A DNA stretch of 64,000 nucleotides, from NCBI GenBank assembly GCA_016707705.1, contig JADJHD010000006.1:62001-126000 (forward strand). The letters run 5' to 3'. The notes under the pieces are model-generated. The model ran no database searches. It saw nothing but the letters and a program-made list of their open reading frames with translations, and was not told the origin of the DNA. Shown here one piece after another: positions 1-9,697 of the stretch. The stretch comes from Bacteroidales bacterium. GTDB taxonomy: Bacteria; Bacteroidota; Bacteroidia; Bacteroidales; UBA4417. Both the position numbers and the translations under genes were made by a program. Each line of letters starts with the position of its first letter. Within the stretch, counting starts at the first letter, position 1.

Positions 1-78
1 CCTCTGAATCTAATTTTTAGCGAATTTTGTATACAGAAGGATGCTTTTGTCCTCCCATACTTTCTTACTGATTCAGCA

Positions 79-933
79 ATGAAAAAAATCAGCATCATAG
101 CCTTTCTGTTATTGCTTTTATCCTTTGGCAGCTACGCACAGGATACAAGTCTAACGGTTATGTCCTACAATATCCGGTTCAACAATCCGGATGATGGAAT
201 AAATGCCTGGCCATTGCGGCAACAAAAAACCATAGGACTGATTGCAAAGCAGCAAGCGGTGGTTTTCGGATTGCAGGAAGCGCTTATCGGACAGATCAGG
301 GATATTCAAGCTGCCATGCCGGACTATAAATGGGTTGGTGTGGGAAGAGAGGATGGGAAGGAGGAAGGAGAGTTCTCACCGGTGTTCTACAATTCCTCTC
401 GTTTAAAGGAAATAAGGAGCGGTACATTCTGGTTGTCAGAGCGTCCGACAGTACCGGGTCTGAAAGGCTGGGATGCTGCCTGCACGAGGGTTGTCACATG
501 GGCTCAGTTTAGCGATAATCGCACCGGCAGGGAGTTTTATTATTTCAATACCCATTTTGATCATATGGGTGCGATTGCCCGCCGTAACAGCTCCTTCCTG
601 ATAATGCAGGCTATTGATTCCATAGCAGGTTCAATGCCGGTAATCCTCAGCGGGGATTTTAACTCAGCGCCCAGTTCAATGAGTGTTCAGATACTTACCC
701 AGCGTTCAAAGCCCAAATTACTGCTGTCCGATACTCGAAGCCTTACTCCAAACCGTTCTGGTCCGCTTTATACATTTACAGGCTTTGATTCAGAAGCTGC
801 ACCCGGAGAAATGATTGATTTCATTTTTGTAAAGAATATCAATAAGGCTGCATGGCATAAAGTTATTGATGAACATGAAGGGAGATATTATCCTTCTGAC
901 CATCTTCCAGTGGTAGTGAATCTTTCCTATTAA
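79..933 (+). CDS. Secreted endonuclease/exonuclease/phosphatase family protein
   Basis: This is a 284-residue protein of the EEP (DNase I-like) fold, a family of metal-dependent phosphodiesterases acting on nucleic acids, inositol phosphates or sphingolipids. A signal peptide covers residues 1-21 (hydrophobic run ending SYAQ), so it is exported. The metal/catalytic motifs are in order: Asn31 in SYNIRF, Glu67 in GLQEAL, the GDFNSAP loop near residue 193, and the terminal SDHLPVVV motif. Length and motif order match the small secreted Bacteroidota EEP proteins. It ends 6 bases before the next gene, so the two are probably co-transcribed. The family is clear, but the substrate cannot be read from sequence. 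Export argues against a DNA repair role. Confidence 0.9.
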   Translation: MKKISIIAFLLLLLSFGSYAQDTSLTVMSYNIRFNNPDDGINAWPLRQQKTIGLIAKQQAVVFGLQEALIGQIRDIQAAMPDYKWVGVGREDGKEEGEFSPVFYNSSRLKEIRSGTFWLSERPTVPGLKGWDAACTRVVTWAQFSDNRTGREFYYFNTHFDHMGAIARRNSSFLIMQAIDSIAGSMPVILSGDFNSAPSSMSVQILTQRSKPKLLLSDTRSLTPNRSGPLYTFTGFDSEAAPGEMIDFIFVKNINKAAWHKVIDEHEGRYYPSDHLPVVVNLSY

Positions 934-939
934 TCTGAA

Positions 940-3177
940 ATGAGCCGGAAAATCCATGTACTTCTTTTACTGATTTTCCAGGTATTCATTGTATTTGGAC
1001 AAATACCCAGCGGCTTTCGGAAAATTCATAACACTACCATTCCTGTTCTTGATCTGCAAGGTGATACAGTTTCAATACCTTTTGCCGGAGGTCTCAACAA
1101 TTGTCAGTTTGGTGAAATCGATCTCAATCTTGATGAAGTTAAAGACCTTCTGGTATTTGACCGGCATGGCAACCGGATATTGACATTTATCAATACAGGG
1201 ATCTTTGATTCCATCAGTTACAGTTACGCCCCTGAATATGCTGCAAGAATTCCTGTATGCAGGGAGTGGATGCTGCTCAGGGATTATGACAATGATGGCA
1301 GGACAGATATTTTTACCTATACCACCGGAGGAATTGAAGTATTCAGAAATATCAGCAATTCAGATCTCTTGTTTGAGCAGAAAACCCATCCCTATCTTGT
1401 TTCAAATCAGGGTTCGTCAAGTACAAACATCCTGGTAACTTATGCAGATTATCCCTCCATTGAGGACCTTGATGGGGATGGAGACCTGGATATTCTTACA
1501 TTCTGGGGACTTGGCTCATTTGTGGAGTGGCATAAAAACCTCTCTGTTGAAAACTTTGGAAATGCGGATTCGCTGATGTTTGAGAAATCTTCCAGCTGCT
1601 GGGGACAATTTGCTGAAGGAGCTGAGTCGAATTCCATATTTCTTGACACCTGTGTTTCTTTTAATAAGAGTTTTTTGCCGGAAGGAGAGCCTAAACATAC
1701 CGGATCTACTTTACTCGCATCTGATTTCAATGGTGATGGCTTACCTGATCTGCTGCTTGGTGATGTCGATTTTCCAAATCTGACCTATCTCCAGAATGGC
1801 GGAGAGTCTGGAACAGCCAGAATGATTAACTATACAACCGGGTTTCCTGAGGCAAAGCCTGTGAATCTGATTTCATTTCCTTCTGCATCCATGCTTGATT
1901 TGAACAATGACCATAAAAAGGACCTGCTGGTTTCGCCCTTCGATCCTGGTTTAATCAGATCTGCCACTGACCATTCCTGCTGGCTCTATATTCAAAAGAA
2001 TGGTTCAGGAATTCCTGATTTTGAATTTGTACAGGATGATTTTTTGCAGGATCAGATGCTGGATTTTGGTTCAGGAGCTTATCCGGCATTTGCTGATATC
2101 AATGCTGACGGATTGCAGGATTTGATTGTTGGTAATTACGGAAAGCTTGACAGCAGTTCGTATTCACCGATTTCCGGATTGCAGTGCGTTTATATTTCTA
2201 CCCTTACTTATCTGAAGAATACCGGAACCAAGAATATGCCTGTTTTTAAAGTTGAGGATGAAGATTACCTTGACTTGTCTCAATTGCAGATGCAATCGCT
2301 GATTCCGGCATTCGGGGATATGGATGGGGATGGAGATCAGGACCTTATTTGCGGAAATTCAAAAGGAAAGTTCGTTTACCTGCAGAATACTGCCGGAGCA
2401 GGTAATCCATTTAGCTTTGCTGCTTTCGATCCGGCATTCAGACTGTTGGATGTGGGTGACTTCAGTGCCCCTCAGCTTATTGATCTGAACAGTGATGATC
2501 TGATTGATATTGTTAGCGGAAAGAGGGATGGACGACTTTCCTGGTACAGGAATACCGGACCGCTGGAAAATCCGCAATTTATTCTGGAGACTGATTCGCT
2601 TGGAGCTGTGGATGTAACCGATATCAACCTATCCTATTTTGGCTATTCTGTTCCCTGCTTTCTCAAGGATAAGCAGGGCCGGCTCAAACTTATCGTTGGC
2701 TCCGAGTTTGGCGATTTATTTCTCTATGATGATATAATGAATAACCTGGAAGGTGAATTTACTTCGGCAGGAACTCTTGATATGATGAAAAACGGTTGGA
2801 GATCTTCATTTGCTGCTGCCTATCTTCAATCTGACACCTTGCTTGATATCTGTACCGGTAATTTTGGGGGTGGACTGGGATTATTTACAGGAATTGATGT
2901 TTCTTCCCTTGGGACAGAGCCTTATATGCCTGTGAGTGCCGGCCGTTTGAATATTTCTCCCAATCCTGCCATTGAGTCAATTCATTTGGATATTTCTAGG
3001 CAAATTCTGGAAAACTGCGAGATAGAAATCATAGATATAAGCGGTAAGCCTGTTGTGCATTTGAAAGCCACATTGCCGGCAGATATTAGCCTGCATGGAT
3101 TGGCATCCGGCCTTTACTTGCTGAAATGCAAGTCAGGGAATGAATTCTTTACTGCTAAGTTTGTCAAGACTCAGTAA
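940..3177 (+). CDS. FG-GAP/VCBS repeat protein with T9SS type A sorting domain
   Basis: A 745-residue secreted protein. Residues 1-20 form a signal peptide. The body carries repeated Asp-rich calcium-loop motifs of FG-GAP/VCBS type, such as DLDGDGDLDIL, DFNGDGLPDLLLGD, DINADGLQDLIVGN and DMDGDGDQDLICGN, which predict a beta-propeller. The last ~75 residues are a T9SS type A sorting domain: INPNPA-like start (NISPNPA), a DISGKPV strand and the GLASGLYLLK motif. It should therefore cross the outer membrane by the Por system and be surface-attached or released. It follows the EEP gene by 6 bases. No catalytic domain is seen, so an adhesive or binding role is inferred. Confidence 0.88.
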   Translation: MSRKIHVLLLLIFQVFIVFGQIPSGFRKIHNTTIPVLDLQGDTVSIPFAGGLNNCQFGEIDLNLDEVKDLLVFDRHGNRILTFINTGIFDSISYSYAPEYAARIPVCREWMLLRDYDNDGRTDIFTYTTGGIEVFRNISNSDLLFEQKTHPYLVSNQGSSSTNILVTYADYPSIEDLDGDGDLDILTFWGLGSFVEWHKNLSVENFGNADSLMFEKSSSCWGQFAEGAESNSIFLDTCVSFNKSFLPEGEPKHTGSTLLASDFNGDGLPDLLLGDVDFPNLTYLQNGGESGTARMINYTTGFPEAKPVNLISFPSASMLDLNNDHKKDLLVSPFDPGLIRSATDHSCWLYIQKNGSGIPDFEFVQDDFLQDQMLDFGSGAYPAFADINADGLQDLIVGNYGKLDSSSYSPISGLQCVYISTLTYLKNTGTKNMPVFKVEDEDYLDLSQLQMQSLIPAFGDMDGDGDQDLICGNSKGKFVYLQNTAGAGNPFSFAAFDPAFRLLDVGDFSAPQLIDLNSDDLIDIVSGKRDGRLSWYRNTGPLENPQFILETDSLGAVDVTDINLSYFGYSVPCFLKDKQGRLKLIVGSEFGDLFLYDDIMNNLEGEFTSAGTLDMMKNGWRSSFAAAYLQSDTLLDICTGNFGGGLGLFTGIDVSSLGTEPYMPVSAGRLNISPNPAIESIHLDISRQILENCEIEIIDISGKPVVHLKATLPADISLHGLASGLYLLKCKSGNEFFTAKFVKTQ

Positions 3178-3342
3178 TTGCACGACTTATTCGCGATTGT
3201 AATTTCGGATATTAGAGTTTGGCAGAATCCTGCTGAGTGAAATTTTTAATGCCACAAAGTCACACTCTGCCGCGGCGGACACGAAGGAATCACAAAGAGA
3301 TATTCGCAGATTCTAAATCAACAAAAGTTAAAGCAGGTAATT
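3178..3342. other. Intergenic gap with repeat-like sequence between convergent genes
   Basis: The 165 bases between the convergent FG-GAP gene and uvrA hold no ORF. Around 3247-3300 lies a 'gccacaaagtcac...cacgaagg...cacaaag' sequence resembling short CACAAAG/CACGAA-type intergenic repeats common in Bacteroidota. No good terminator hairpin was seen. Confidence 0.4.
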
Positions 3343-6222
3343 TTAGCGCTTTTGAGGAAGCACGTCGGCAAGGTATTGTGCGGTAAAGCTGTCCTTGAAG
3401 GTTAGAAGCTTTTCCGGGGTGCCTTCGGCAATGATATAACCGCCTCTTCTTCCGCCATCAGGGCCAAGATCAATGACATGATCGGCAACCTTAACCACTT
3501 CGAGATTATGCTCAATTACGAGCACTGTATTTCCCCTGTCAACAAGTTTGTTGAGAACCTGTAAAAGAACATTCACATCCTCGAAATGAAGTCCGGTGGT
3601 TGGTTCATCCAGAATATACATAGTCCTTCCGGTATCGCGCTTTGCAAGTTCTGATGCAAGTTTGACCCTTTGGGCTTCTCCCCCTGAAAGAGTGGTGGAT
3701 TGTTGTCCAAGAGTTATATAGCCCAGTCCTACCTCGTTGAGTGTCCTGATTTTCTGCAGTATTGAGGGAATGTTTGCGAAGAACTCAACAGCCTGCTCAA
3801 TGGTCATATTGAGCACATCGTTGATGGATTTACCCTTATACCTGACTTCCAGCGTTTCGCGGTTATAGCGCTTGCCTTCACAATCTTCGCAGGGGACATG
3901 CACATCCGGCAGGAAGTTCATTTCAATTGTCCGGATACCAGCACCCTGACAGGTTTCACAGCGTCCGCCCTTTACGTTGAAGGAGAAGCGGCCAGGCTTG
4001 TATCCCCTGATTTTTGCTTCAGGCAATCCTGTAAAGAGTTTTCTTATTTCATCAAATACCCCGGTGTAGGTAGCAGGGTTGGAGCGAGGTGTTCTGCCGA
4101 TGGGTGACTGATCGATTTCAATAACCTTGTCAAGATGTTCAATACCTTCAATGCTCTTGTAAGCCAGAGGTTTATGTTCTGAACGGTAAAAATGCCTGCT
4201 GAGAATTGGGTATAGGGTTTCATTGATCAGGGTTGACTTGCCACTTCCTGAAACCCCTGTTATACAAATGAAAATTCCGAGGGGCAAGGTCAGGGTAACG
4301 TCCTGAAGGTTGTTACCGGTAGCTCCTTTCAGGATTAGCTGATTTCCTGATGATTTACGCCTTTTTGCAGGAACAGCGATTTCCTTTTTTCCATTCAGGT
4401 AGCAACAGGTGATGCTATTGCATTTAAGCAAATCGCTGGGACTGCCCTGTGCTACTATTCTGCCTCCATGAGTACCAGCACCCGGACCAATGTCCACCAC
4501 ATGGTCAGCGGCAAGAATCATGTCCTTATCGTGCTCAACAACAATTACAGAATTGCCGGTATCGCGAAGGTCCTGAAGAGCCTTTATCAGTCGGTGGTTA
4601 TCTCTCTGATGCAGTCCGATACTGGGTTCATCAAGAATATATAAAACTCCTACCAGTTGTGATCCTATTTGGGTGGCAAGCCGAATTCGTTGTGATTCCC
4701 CACCTGAAAGACTCCCTGAAGGCCTTCCGATGGTAAGGTAATCGAGACCTACATCCAGCAAAAATCCAAGCCTGTTCTTGATTTCCCTGATGATTTCGTG
4801 GGCGATTGTTCTTTTGCGGTTATCAAGTTCATCTTCAATGGTATCAAACCAATTGGAGAGACTAATGAGATCCATTTCCGAAAGCTCAGCGATATGCTTT
4901 CCTCCGATCTTGAAACAAAGGGATTCCTTCTTTAGTCTGTACCCGTGACATTCGGGGCATTTAACCAGGTTCATGAAGCCGTCAGCCCAGCGCTTGAGTC
5001 CTTCAGAATTCCCGGCTTCACTCTGATTAATAATATGCTGAACGATACCTTCGAAGTTGAGGGAATAGGTTGAGGTAACTCCCAGATACTCATGGGCAAC
5101 CTTTATGACTTCATCGGAGCCATGAAGAATGGTATGAATGGCCTCTTCAGGCACTTCTCCCAGCGGAGTGTCGAGTGTGAAGCGGTATTTATGTGCTATT
5201 GCTTCCAGCTGCCTGAAAATCCAGGTTGGCTTGTATTCACCAATTGGAGCCAGTCCACCCTTTTTAATGCTTTTGTTTTTATCAGGTATTATCTTGCTGT
5301 GATCAATTTCAGTGATTTCTCCAAGTCCCTTGCAATTAGGGCAGTAGCCATATGGGGAATTGAAAGAAAATGTATTGGGTTCAGGTTCACTGAAGGAGAT
5401 GCCTGTTTCAGGGTCCATCAGCAATCGACTGTAGTGATGGGTATTGTTATCCTCGGCATTCAGCAGGATCATGGAACCTTTGCCATGTCTGAGGGCAGTG
5501 CCAACGGAGCCTGAAATTCTCTGAGCGGATTTACCGTTCACTTCAATTTCGTCGATCACTATTTCAATGTCATGAATCTTGTATCGATCCACCTGCATTC
5601 CAAAGGCAAGCGGAATAATCACGCCATCAATCCTGACCTTCGCAAAGCCCTGTTTCCTAACTTGTTCAAAAAGTTCCCTGTAATGCCCTTTTCTACCCTT
5701 TACCAGAGGTGCCAATAGATAAACCCGCTTATCAGCATAATATTTATGGATGAGTTCAATAATCTGGCTATCGGAATAGCGAATCATCTGCTGTCCGGTT
5801 TGAGGAGAATATGCATCACCTATCCTTGCATAAAGAAGGCGGAGGAAGTCATATATTTCAGTAATGGTGCCAACAGTAGATCTGGGATTACGGTTGGTGG
5901 TTTTCTGTTCAATAGAAATAACAGGACTCAGGCCGGTTATTTTATCCACATCCGGTCGTTCAATATCTCCGATGAACTGTCGGGCGTATGCTGAAAAAGT
6001 TTCCATGTAACGCCTCTGACCTTCAGCATAAATGGTATCAAAAGCCAGGGAGGATTTTCCGCTTCCGCTCAATCCGGTAATTACAACCAATTTGTAACGT
6101 GGAATTACCAGGTCAATATTCTTGAGGTTATGAACCCTTGCCCCAAAGATTTCCAGCTGCTCTTCAGGCTGAAGTTGCAGGGTTGAATCTTTATTGAGGG
6201 TGGTATCCGAAAGCGTTTCCAT
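3343..6222 (-). CDS. uvrA: Excinuclease ABC subunit A
   Basis: UvrA is the damage-recognition ATPase of nucleotide excision repair and hands damaged DNA to UvrB. The 959-residue length is normal. Two ABC ATPase modules are present, with Walker A GLSGSGKSSLAFDT near residue 50 and GVSGSGKSTLINET in the second half. ABC signature segments are LSGGESQRIRLATQIGS and LSGGEAQRVKLASELAK. Zinc-binding cysteine pairs appear in CPNCKGLGEI, CPECHGYRLK and CETCQGAG...CEDCEGKRY. It starts 38 bases after the lytic transglycosylase stop, suggesting a run with that gene and rfbC. No LexA box was identified. Confidence 0.98.
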   Translation of the reverse strand: METLSDTTLNKDSTLQLQPEEQLEIFGARVHNLKNIDLVIPRYKLVVITGLSGSGKSSLAFDTIYAEGQRRYMETFSAYARQFIGDIERPDVDKITGLSPVISIEQKTTNRNPRSTVGTITEIYDFLRLLYARIGDAYSPQTGQQMIRYSDSQIIELIHKYYADKRVYLLAPLVKGRKGHYRELFEQVRKQGFAKVRIDGVIIPLAFGMQVDRYKIHDIEIVIDEIEVNGKSAQRISGSVGTALRHGKGSMILLNAEDNNTHHYSRLLMDPETGISFSEPEPNTFSFNSPYGYCPNCKGLGEITEIDHSKIIPDKNKSIKKGGLAPIGEYKPTWIFRQLEAIAHKYRFTLDTPLGEVPEEAIHTILHGSDEVIKVAHEYLGVTSTYSLNFEGIVQHIINQSEAGNSEGLKRWADGFMNLVKCPECHGYRLKKESLCFKIGGKHIAELSEMDLISLSNWFDTIEDELDNRKRTIAHEIIREIKNRLGFLLDVGLDYLTIGRPSGSLSGGESQRIRLATQIGSQLVGVLYILDEPSIGLHQRDNHRLIKALQDLRDTGNSVIVVEHDKDMILAADHVVDIGPGAGTHGGRIVAQGSPSDLLKCNSITCCYLNGKKEIAVPAKRRKSSGNQLILKGATGNNLQDVTLTLPLGIFICITGVSGSGKSTLINETLYPILSRHFYRSEHKPLAYKSIEGIEHLDKVIEIDQSPIGRTPRSNPATYTGVFDEIRKLFTGLPEAKIRGYKPGRFSFNVKGGRCETCQGAGIRTIEMNFLPDVHVPCEDCEGKRYNRETLEVRYKGKSINDVLNMTIEQAVEFFANIPSILQKIRTLNEVGLGYITLGQQSTTLSGGEAQRVKLASELAKRDTGRTMYILDEPTTGLHFEDVNVLLQVLNKLVDRGNTVLVIEHNLEVVKVADHVIDLGPDGGRRGGYIIAEGTPEKLLTFKDSFTAQYLADVLPQKR

Positions 6223-6260
6223 TATGAGTGCAGCAAATGTTCTGTTGGAGTTTTATGAGT

Positions 6261-7277
6261 TTAGCGGAACAATTTTCCATGGACCAGAGTATCATTGAAT
6301 AATTTCTCTGATTCAGGGTTTTTATCCAGCAACTGATTATAGTTTTCAAAACCTTTGGAGGGAATTGTAAGAATATATTTTTTTCCGGGTTTAACGGTTA
6401 GCCGTTCTTTTCTTAACCATGGATTGAAATCCTTGAGTACCCGGTAGTTGATACCGTTTTTAACAGCGAATGCAACCAGGCTGGTCTGAGTGGAGTCAAC
6501 CGTAACAGTATAGGTCGGGATGGGAGGGTAGAGGTCCTTGTTGCGGATGAAATATCCAAATTCGGTAGGATGCTCATACAGAAGTTTCAGTGCAAGTATC
6601 CGGAAGACATACCTTGATGTCTCAGCGTTCAGGTATAGATCGTAATATCCGACACCTCTCTGGGCTTCAACGGCATTCTTGATTCTTCCTTCACCGGCAT
6701 TGTAGGCAGCAGCTGCGAGAGTCCAGCTTCCGAATTGCCTGTATGAACTGAGCAGGAACTTGCAAGCGGCTTCGGTTGATTTTTCGATGTTATAGCGTTC
6801 GTCAACCTCTTCACTTATTTCGAGACCATATTTTTTGCCTGTTTCGGGAATAAACTGCCAGAATCCTGCAGCTCCGGCGGGTGATACCACATTGGAGAGG
6901 CCTGATTCAATCAAGGCAAGAAATTTGAAGTCATCGGGAACCTGATACTTTTTTAGAATAGGCTCAATAAGAGGAAAGTACCTGTTGGCCTTTTTAAGCA
7001 GCAGAAGCGAACTCGATTGCCAGTAAACGTTAACCAGGAGTTCGCGATCCAGACTTTCACGAACATAATAGAGGTTCATAGGAGTCTTTTCGCCGGCAAA
7101 GTCCAGTTTGTCGGGAAGCACCAGGGAGAAGATCTTATTGTTCTGCTGGTATGCCTGAGTGTATTCCTGGTCAGATTTGCCTGAGGTCCAGTTTTCATAA
7201 AGCAGAAAGCCGCCAAGAAGGCATATGCAGACAATTCCTGCAGGCAGGAGGTAATGAGTTGGGGATGAGAATTTCAA
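6261..7277 (-). CDS. Membrane-anchored lytic transglycosylase (MltD-like) with LysM-like tail
   Basis: A peptidoglycan-cleaving enzyme of 338 residues. An N-terminal hydrophobic segment (about residues 9-27) acts as an anchor or signal. The SLT domain spans about residues 95-220, with the catalytic Glu in the IESGL motif, the following AAGFWQFIPETGKKYGL segment, and the AAAYNAGEGRI motif typical of family 1 transglycosylases. The last ~60 residues (YTVTVDSTQTSLVAFAVKNG ... PGKKYILTIPSKG) look like a LysM peptidoglycan-binding domain. It sits 30 bases downstream of rfbC and 38 bases upstream of uvrA on the same strand. Role in wall turnover is family knowledge; the operon is inferred from spacing. 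Confidence 0.9.
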   Translation of the reverse strand: MKFSSPTHYLLPAGIVCICLLGGFLLYENWTSGKSDQEYTQAYQQNNKIFSLVLPDKLDFAGEKTPMNLYYVRESLDRELLVNVYWQSSSLLLLKKANRYFPLIEPILKKYQVPDDFKFLALIESGLSNVVSPAGAAGFWQFIPETGKKYGLEISEEVDERYNIEKSTEAACKFLLSSYRQFGSWTLAAAAYNAGEGRIKNAVEAQRGVGYYDLYLNAETSRYVFRILALKLLYEHPTEFGYFIRNKDLYPPIPTYTVTVDSTQTSLVAFAVKNGINYRVLKDFNPWLRKERLTVKPGKKYILTIPSKGFENYNQLLDKNPESEKLFNDTLVHGKLFR

Positions 7278-7307
7278 GGTTGTGGGTTTCAGGTTGAAAC
7301 TAAATTA

Positions 7308-7853
7308 TCAGGCAAAAGGAAAACCAATTTCTTTCAGAAGTGGGGCGATAGCATCCTTTTCTGAAAGCGAAGGTGTGATATTGCCCCAATCTATGCCGAT
7401 TTGAGGATCATTCCACCTGATGCTTCCTTCGGATGCCTTATGGTAGAAGTTGGTACATTTATAGGAGAAAACAGTGTTATCCTCCAGGGTGAGAAAGCCA
7501 TGGGCAAATCCTTCCGGAATCCAGCAGAGCCATTTATTTTCACCGCTCAGTTCCATGGTTACCCATTTTCCGAAAGTGGGTGAATTGCTTCTGAGGTCTA
7601 CAGCAACATCAAGTACAGCACCCCTGATAACCCTCACAAGTTTGCCTTGGGCAAAAGGAGGGCGCTGAAAATGCAGTCCGCGCAAAACTCCTTTTTGGGA
7701 TTGGGATTCATTATCCTGAACGAACTTACCCTTTATTCCAAGGTCTGCGAATTTTTCAAGATGAAATGACTCCATGAAATATCCTCGATCATCGCGGAAT
7801 ACATCAGGTTTAATCAGGACAACGTCAGGAATAGAGGTGGGTTCAACTTGCAT
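7308..7853 (-). CDS. rfbC: dTDP-4-dehydrorhamnose 3,5-epimerase
   Basis: A 181-residue RmlC-type cupin that epimerises dTDP-4-keto-6-deoxyglucose at C3 and C5 in dTDP-L-rhamnose synthesis for surface polysaccharide. Diagnostic motifs are FRDDRGYFMESF at the N-terminus, the catalytic His in GVLRGLHFQRPP, the AVDLR strand, WIPEGFAHGFLTL, and the Tyr in FSYKCTNFY. Length matches the family. No rfbA, rfbB or rfbD is present in the window, so it is detached from the usual rml cluster. It leads the run rfbC - lytic transglycosylase - uvrA. Confidence 0.95.
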   Translation of the reverse strand: MQVEPTSIPDVVLIKPDVFRDDRGYFMESFHLEKFADLGIKGKFVQDNESQSQKGVLRGLHFQRPPFAQGKLVRVIRGAVLDVAVDLRSNSPTFGKWVTMELSGENKWLCWIPEGFAHGFLTLEDNTVFSYKCTNFYHKASEGSIRWNDPQIGIDWGNITPSLSEKDAIAPLLKEIGFPFA

Positions 7854-8061
7854 ATCAAAGTATATTTTTTGGAATGGATATTTCGAAAATTACCTGTCTG
7901 TAATTGAAGTCTACTCTCAGAATGTTAAAACGTAAGTAATTGTACTTATTGTACAATTCTTTCATGACTGCACCGGAACTACTGAAATACCCGGGGACAA
8001 CGCCAAAAACAAATCTGAGCTGTCTTATTGAGAATTCACTTCAGCCTCAGGCAGCAATTTA

Positions 8062-9452
8062 CTACATATGGATTACTTCTCCGTAAGCAGCAGCAACCGC
8101 TTCCATAACAGCCTCACTCATTGTAGGATGAGGGTGAACGGATTTGATGATTTCATGTCCTGTAGTCTCCAGCTTTCTGGCAACAACAACTTCAGCAATC
8201 ATTTCGGTAACATTTTCACCAATCATGTGAGCTCCCAGCCATTCGCCATATTTAGCATCAAAGATAACCTTGATGAATCCATCCTTGGCACCTGCAGCAC
8301 TTGCTTTACCACTGGCTGTAAAAGGGAATTTACCTACTTTGATTTCCAGTCCTGCTTCCTTGGCAGCCTTTTCAGTCATGCCGACGGAGGCAATTTCCGG
8401 ATTTGTATAGGTGCAGCCCGGAATGTTACCGTAATCAAGAGGTTCAACGTGCATGCCGGCGATATTCTCAACGCAGGTAATGCCTTCATGGGAAGCAACA
8501 TGTGCCAGGGCTGGACCGTGGACAATATCCCCAATTGCATAGTAGCCTTCAACATTGGTGCGATAGAAGTCATCCACCAGCACCTTGCCCTTGTCGAATT
8601 TAATACCTGTTTCTTCCAGTCCGATGCCTTCAATATTTGTTGCAATTCCAACAGCAGAAAGGACTACATCACATTCTACAGTTTCATTTCCTTTAGGGGT
8701 CTTGATATTTACCTTGCAGACTTTGCCGGAAACTTCAACAGACTCAACAGAGGAGGATGTCATAACTTTCATTCCGGCTTTCTTGAAACTGCGCTCCAGT
8801 TGTTTGGAGACTTCTTCATCCTCAAGAGGGACGATATTCGGCAGGAATTCAACAAGAGTAACTTCTGTTCCGATTGAGTTGTAGAAATAGGCAAATTCGG
8901 AACCGATTGCTCCTGAGCCAACAACAACCAATCTTTTAGGCTGTTCCGGAAGAGTCATTGCTTCACGGTAGCCGATTATCCGTTTGCCGTCCTGTTTAAG
9001 GTTTGGCAGTTCCGGGAGCGGGCACCAGTAGCAATTATGATATGGTTAGCCTGCAGTTCAGTCACTTTCCCGTCAGCATCTGTAACAGCTACCTTTTTGC
9101 CGGGTAAAAGCTTACCAAAGCCTTTAATATGTTCAATCTTATTTTTTTTGAAAAGGAATTGAATGCCTTTGCTCATGCCTTCAGCAACATCGCGGCTTCT
9201 CTTGACCATAGCCGGAAGATCAGCGGAAATTTCTCCGGAAAAACTAATTCCGTAGTCGGAAAGGTGCTTGGTATAGTTGAACACCTGAGCGCTTTTCAGA
9301 AGGGCTTTGGTTGGGATGCAACCCCAATTGAGGCAGATACCGCCAAGTTCTGATTTTTCAACAACAGCAACCTTGAAACCAAGTTGGGAAGCGCGGATAG
9401 CAGCTACGTACCCACCTGGGCCACTGCCAATTACAATTACATCAAAGTTCAT
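8062..9452 (-). CDS. lpdA: Dihydrolipoyl dehydrogenase, interrupted by a one-base frameshift
   Basis: E3 component of 2-oxoacid dehydrogenase or glycine cleavage complexes; an FAD flavoprotein that reoxidises dihydrolipoamide with NAD. The reading frame is split into 8976-9452 (N-terminal) and 8062-8958 (C-terminal). The frames join if one C is restored in the TCCGGG run at 9011-9016, giving ATGARSRELPNL and a 463-residue protein of normal length. Motifs present are the FAD Rossmann GSGPGGY, the redox-active CLNWGCIPTK disulfide, the NAD site VVGSGAIGSEF, AIGDIVHGPALAHVA and the C-terminal HPHPTMSEA with the catalytic His. All functional residues are intact, so a sequencing error or very recent mutation is likelier than old decay. 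A good Bacteroidota promoter lies upstream. No E1/E2 genes are nearby; gcvP, a possible client, lies about 6 kb away. Confidence 0.9.
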
Positions 9453-9475
9453 GGGATGAACGAATTAATTTTATG

Positions 9476-9504
9476 CAAAATTACCAAAATAACTCTATGT
9501 GCAA
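9476..9504 (-). promoter_or_regulatory. Bacteroidota-type promoter for lpdA
   Basis: On the minus strand TAATTTTG (9483-9476) matches the -7 consensus TAnnTTTG. A TTG at 9504-9502 lies 18 bases upstream as the -33 element. The lpdA ATG begins 24 bases downstream. Confidence 0.55.
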
Positions 9505-9650
9505 TGCGTGAGCATGCTGATACATCAAACAAGATTTCAACGCTTTTGTTTAGCATTACTGAAGCTAAAAACCAATCATAGCGGCAGTTTGAGAAATAAT
9601 AGAGATCTTTCTTCTCTGGCTGGTTGATAAATCCCGACATGCAGGCATAA

Positions 9651-9676
9651 AAAAACCGGCCTTTCGGACCGGTTTC
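9651..9676 (-). terminator. Rho-independent terminator after the lipoprotein gene
   Basis: Read on the minus strand, an AAACCGG...CCGGTTT stem with a short loop is followed by an eight-T run. It lies 22 bases downstream of the stop codon at 9698. Confidence 0.8.
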
Positions 9677-9697
9677 ATTCAGGCAATGATTCCTGAT

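Noticed and set aside
8068..8877. A 269-codon plus-strand ORF opposite lpdA
   Set aside because: It is an antisense shadow of the well-conserved lpdA C-terminal domain, with Cys- and Phe-rich low-sense sequence and no family resemblance.
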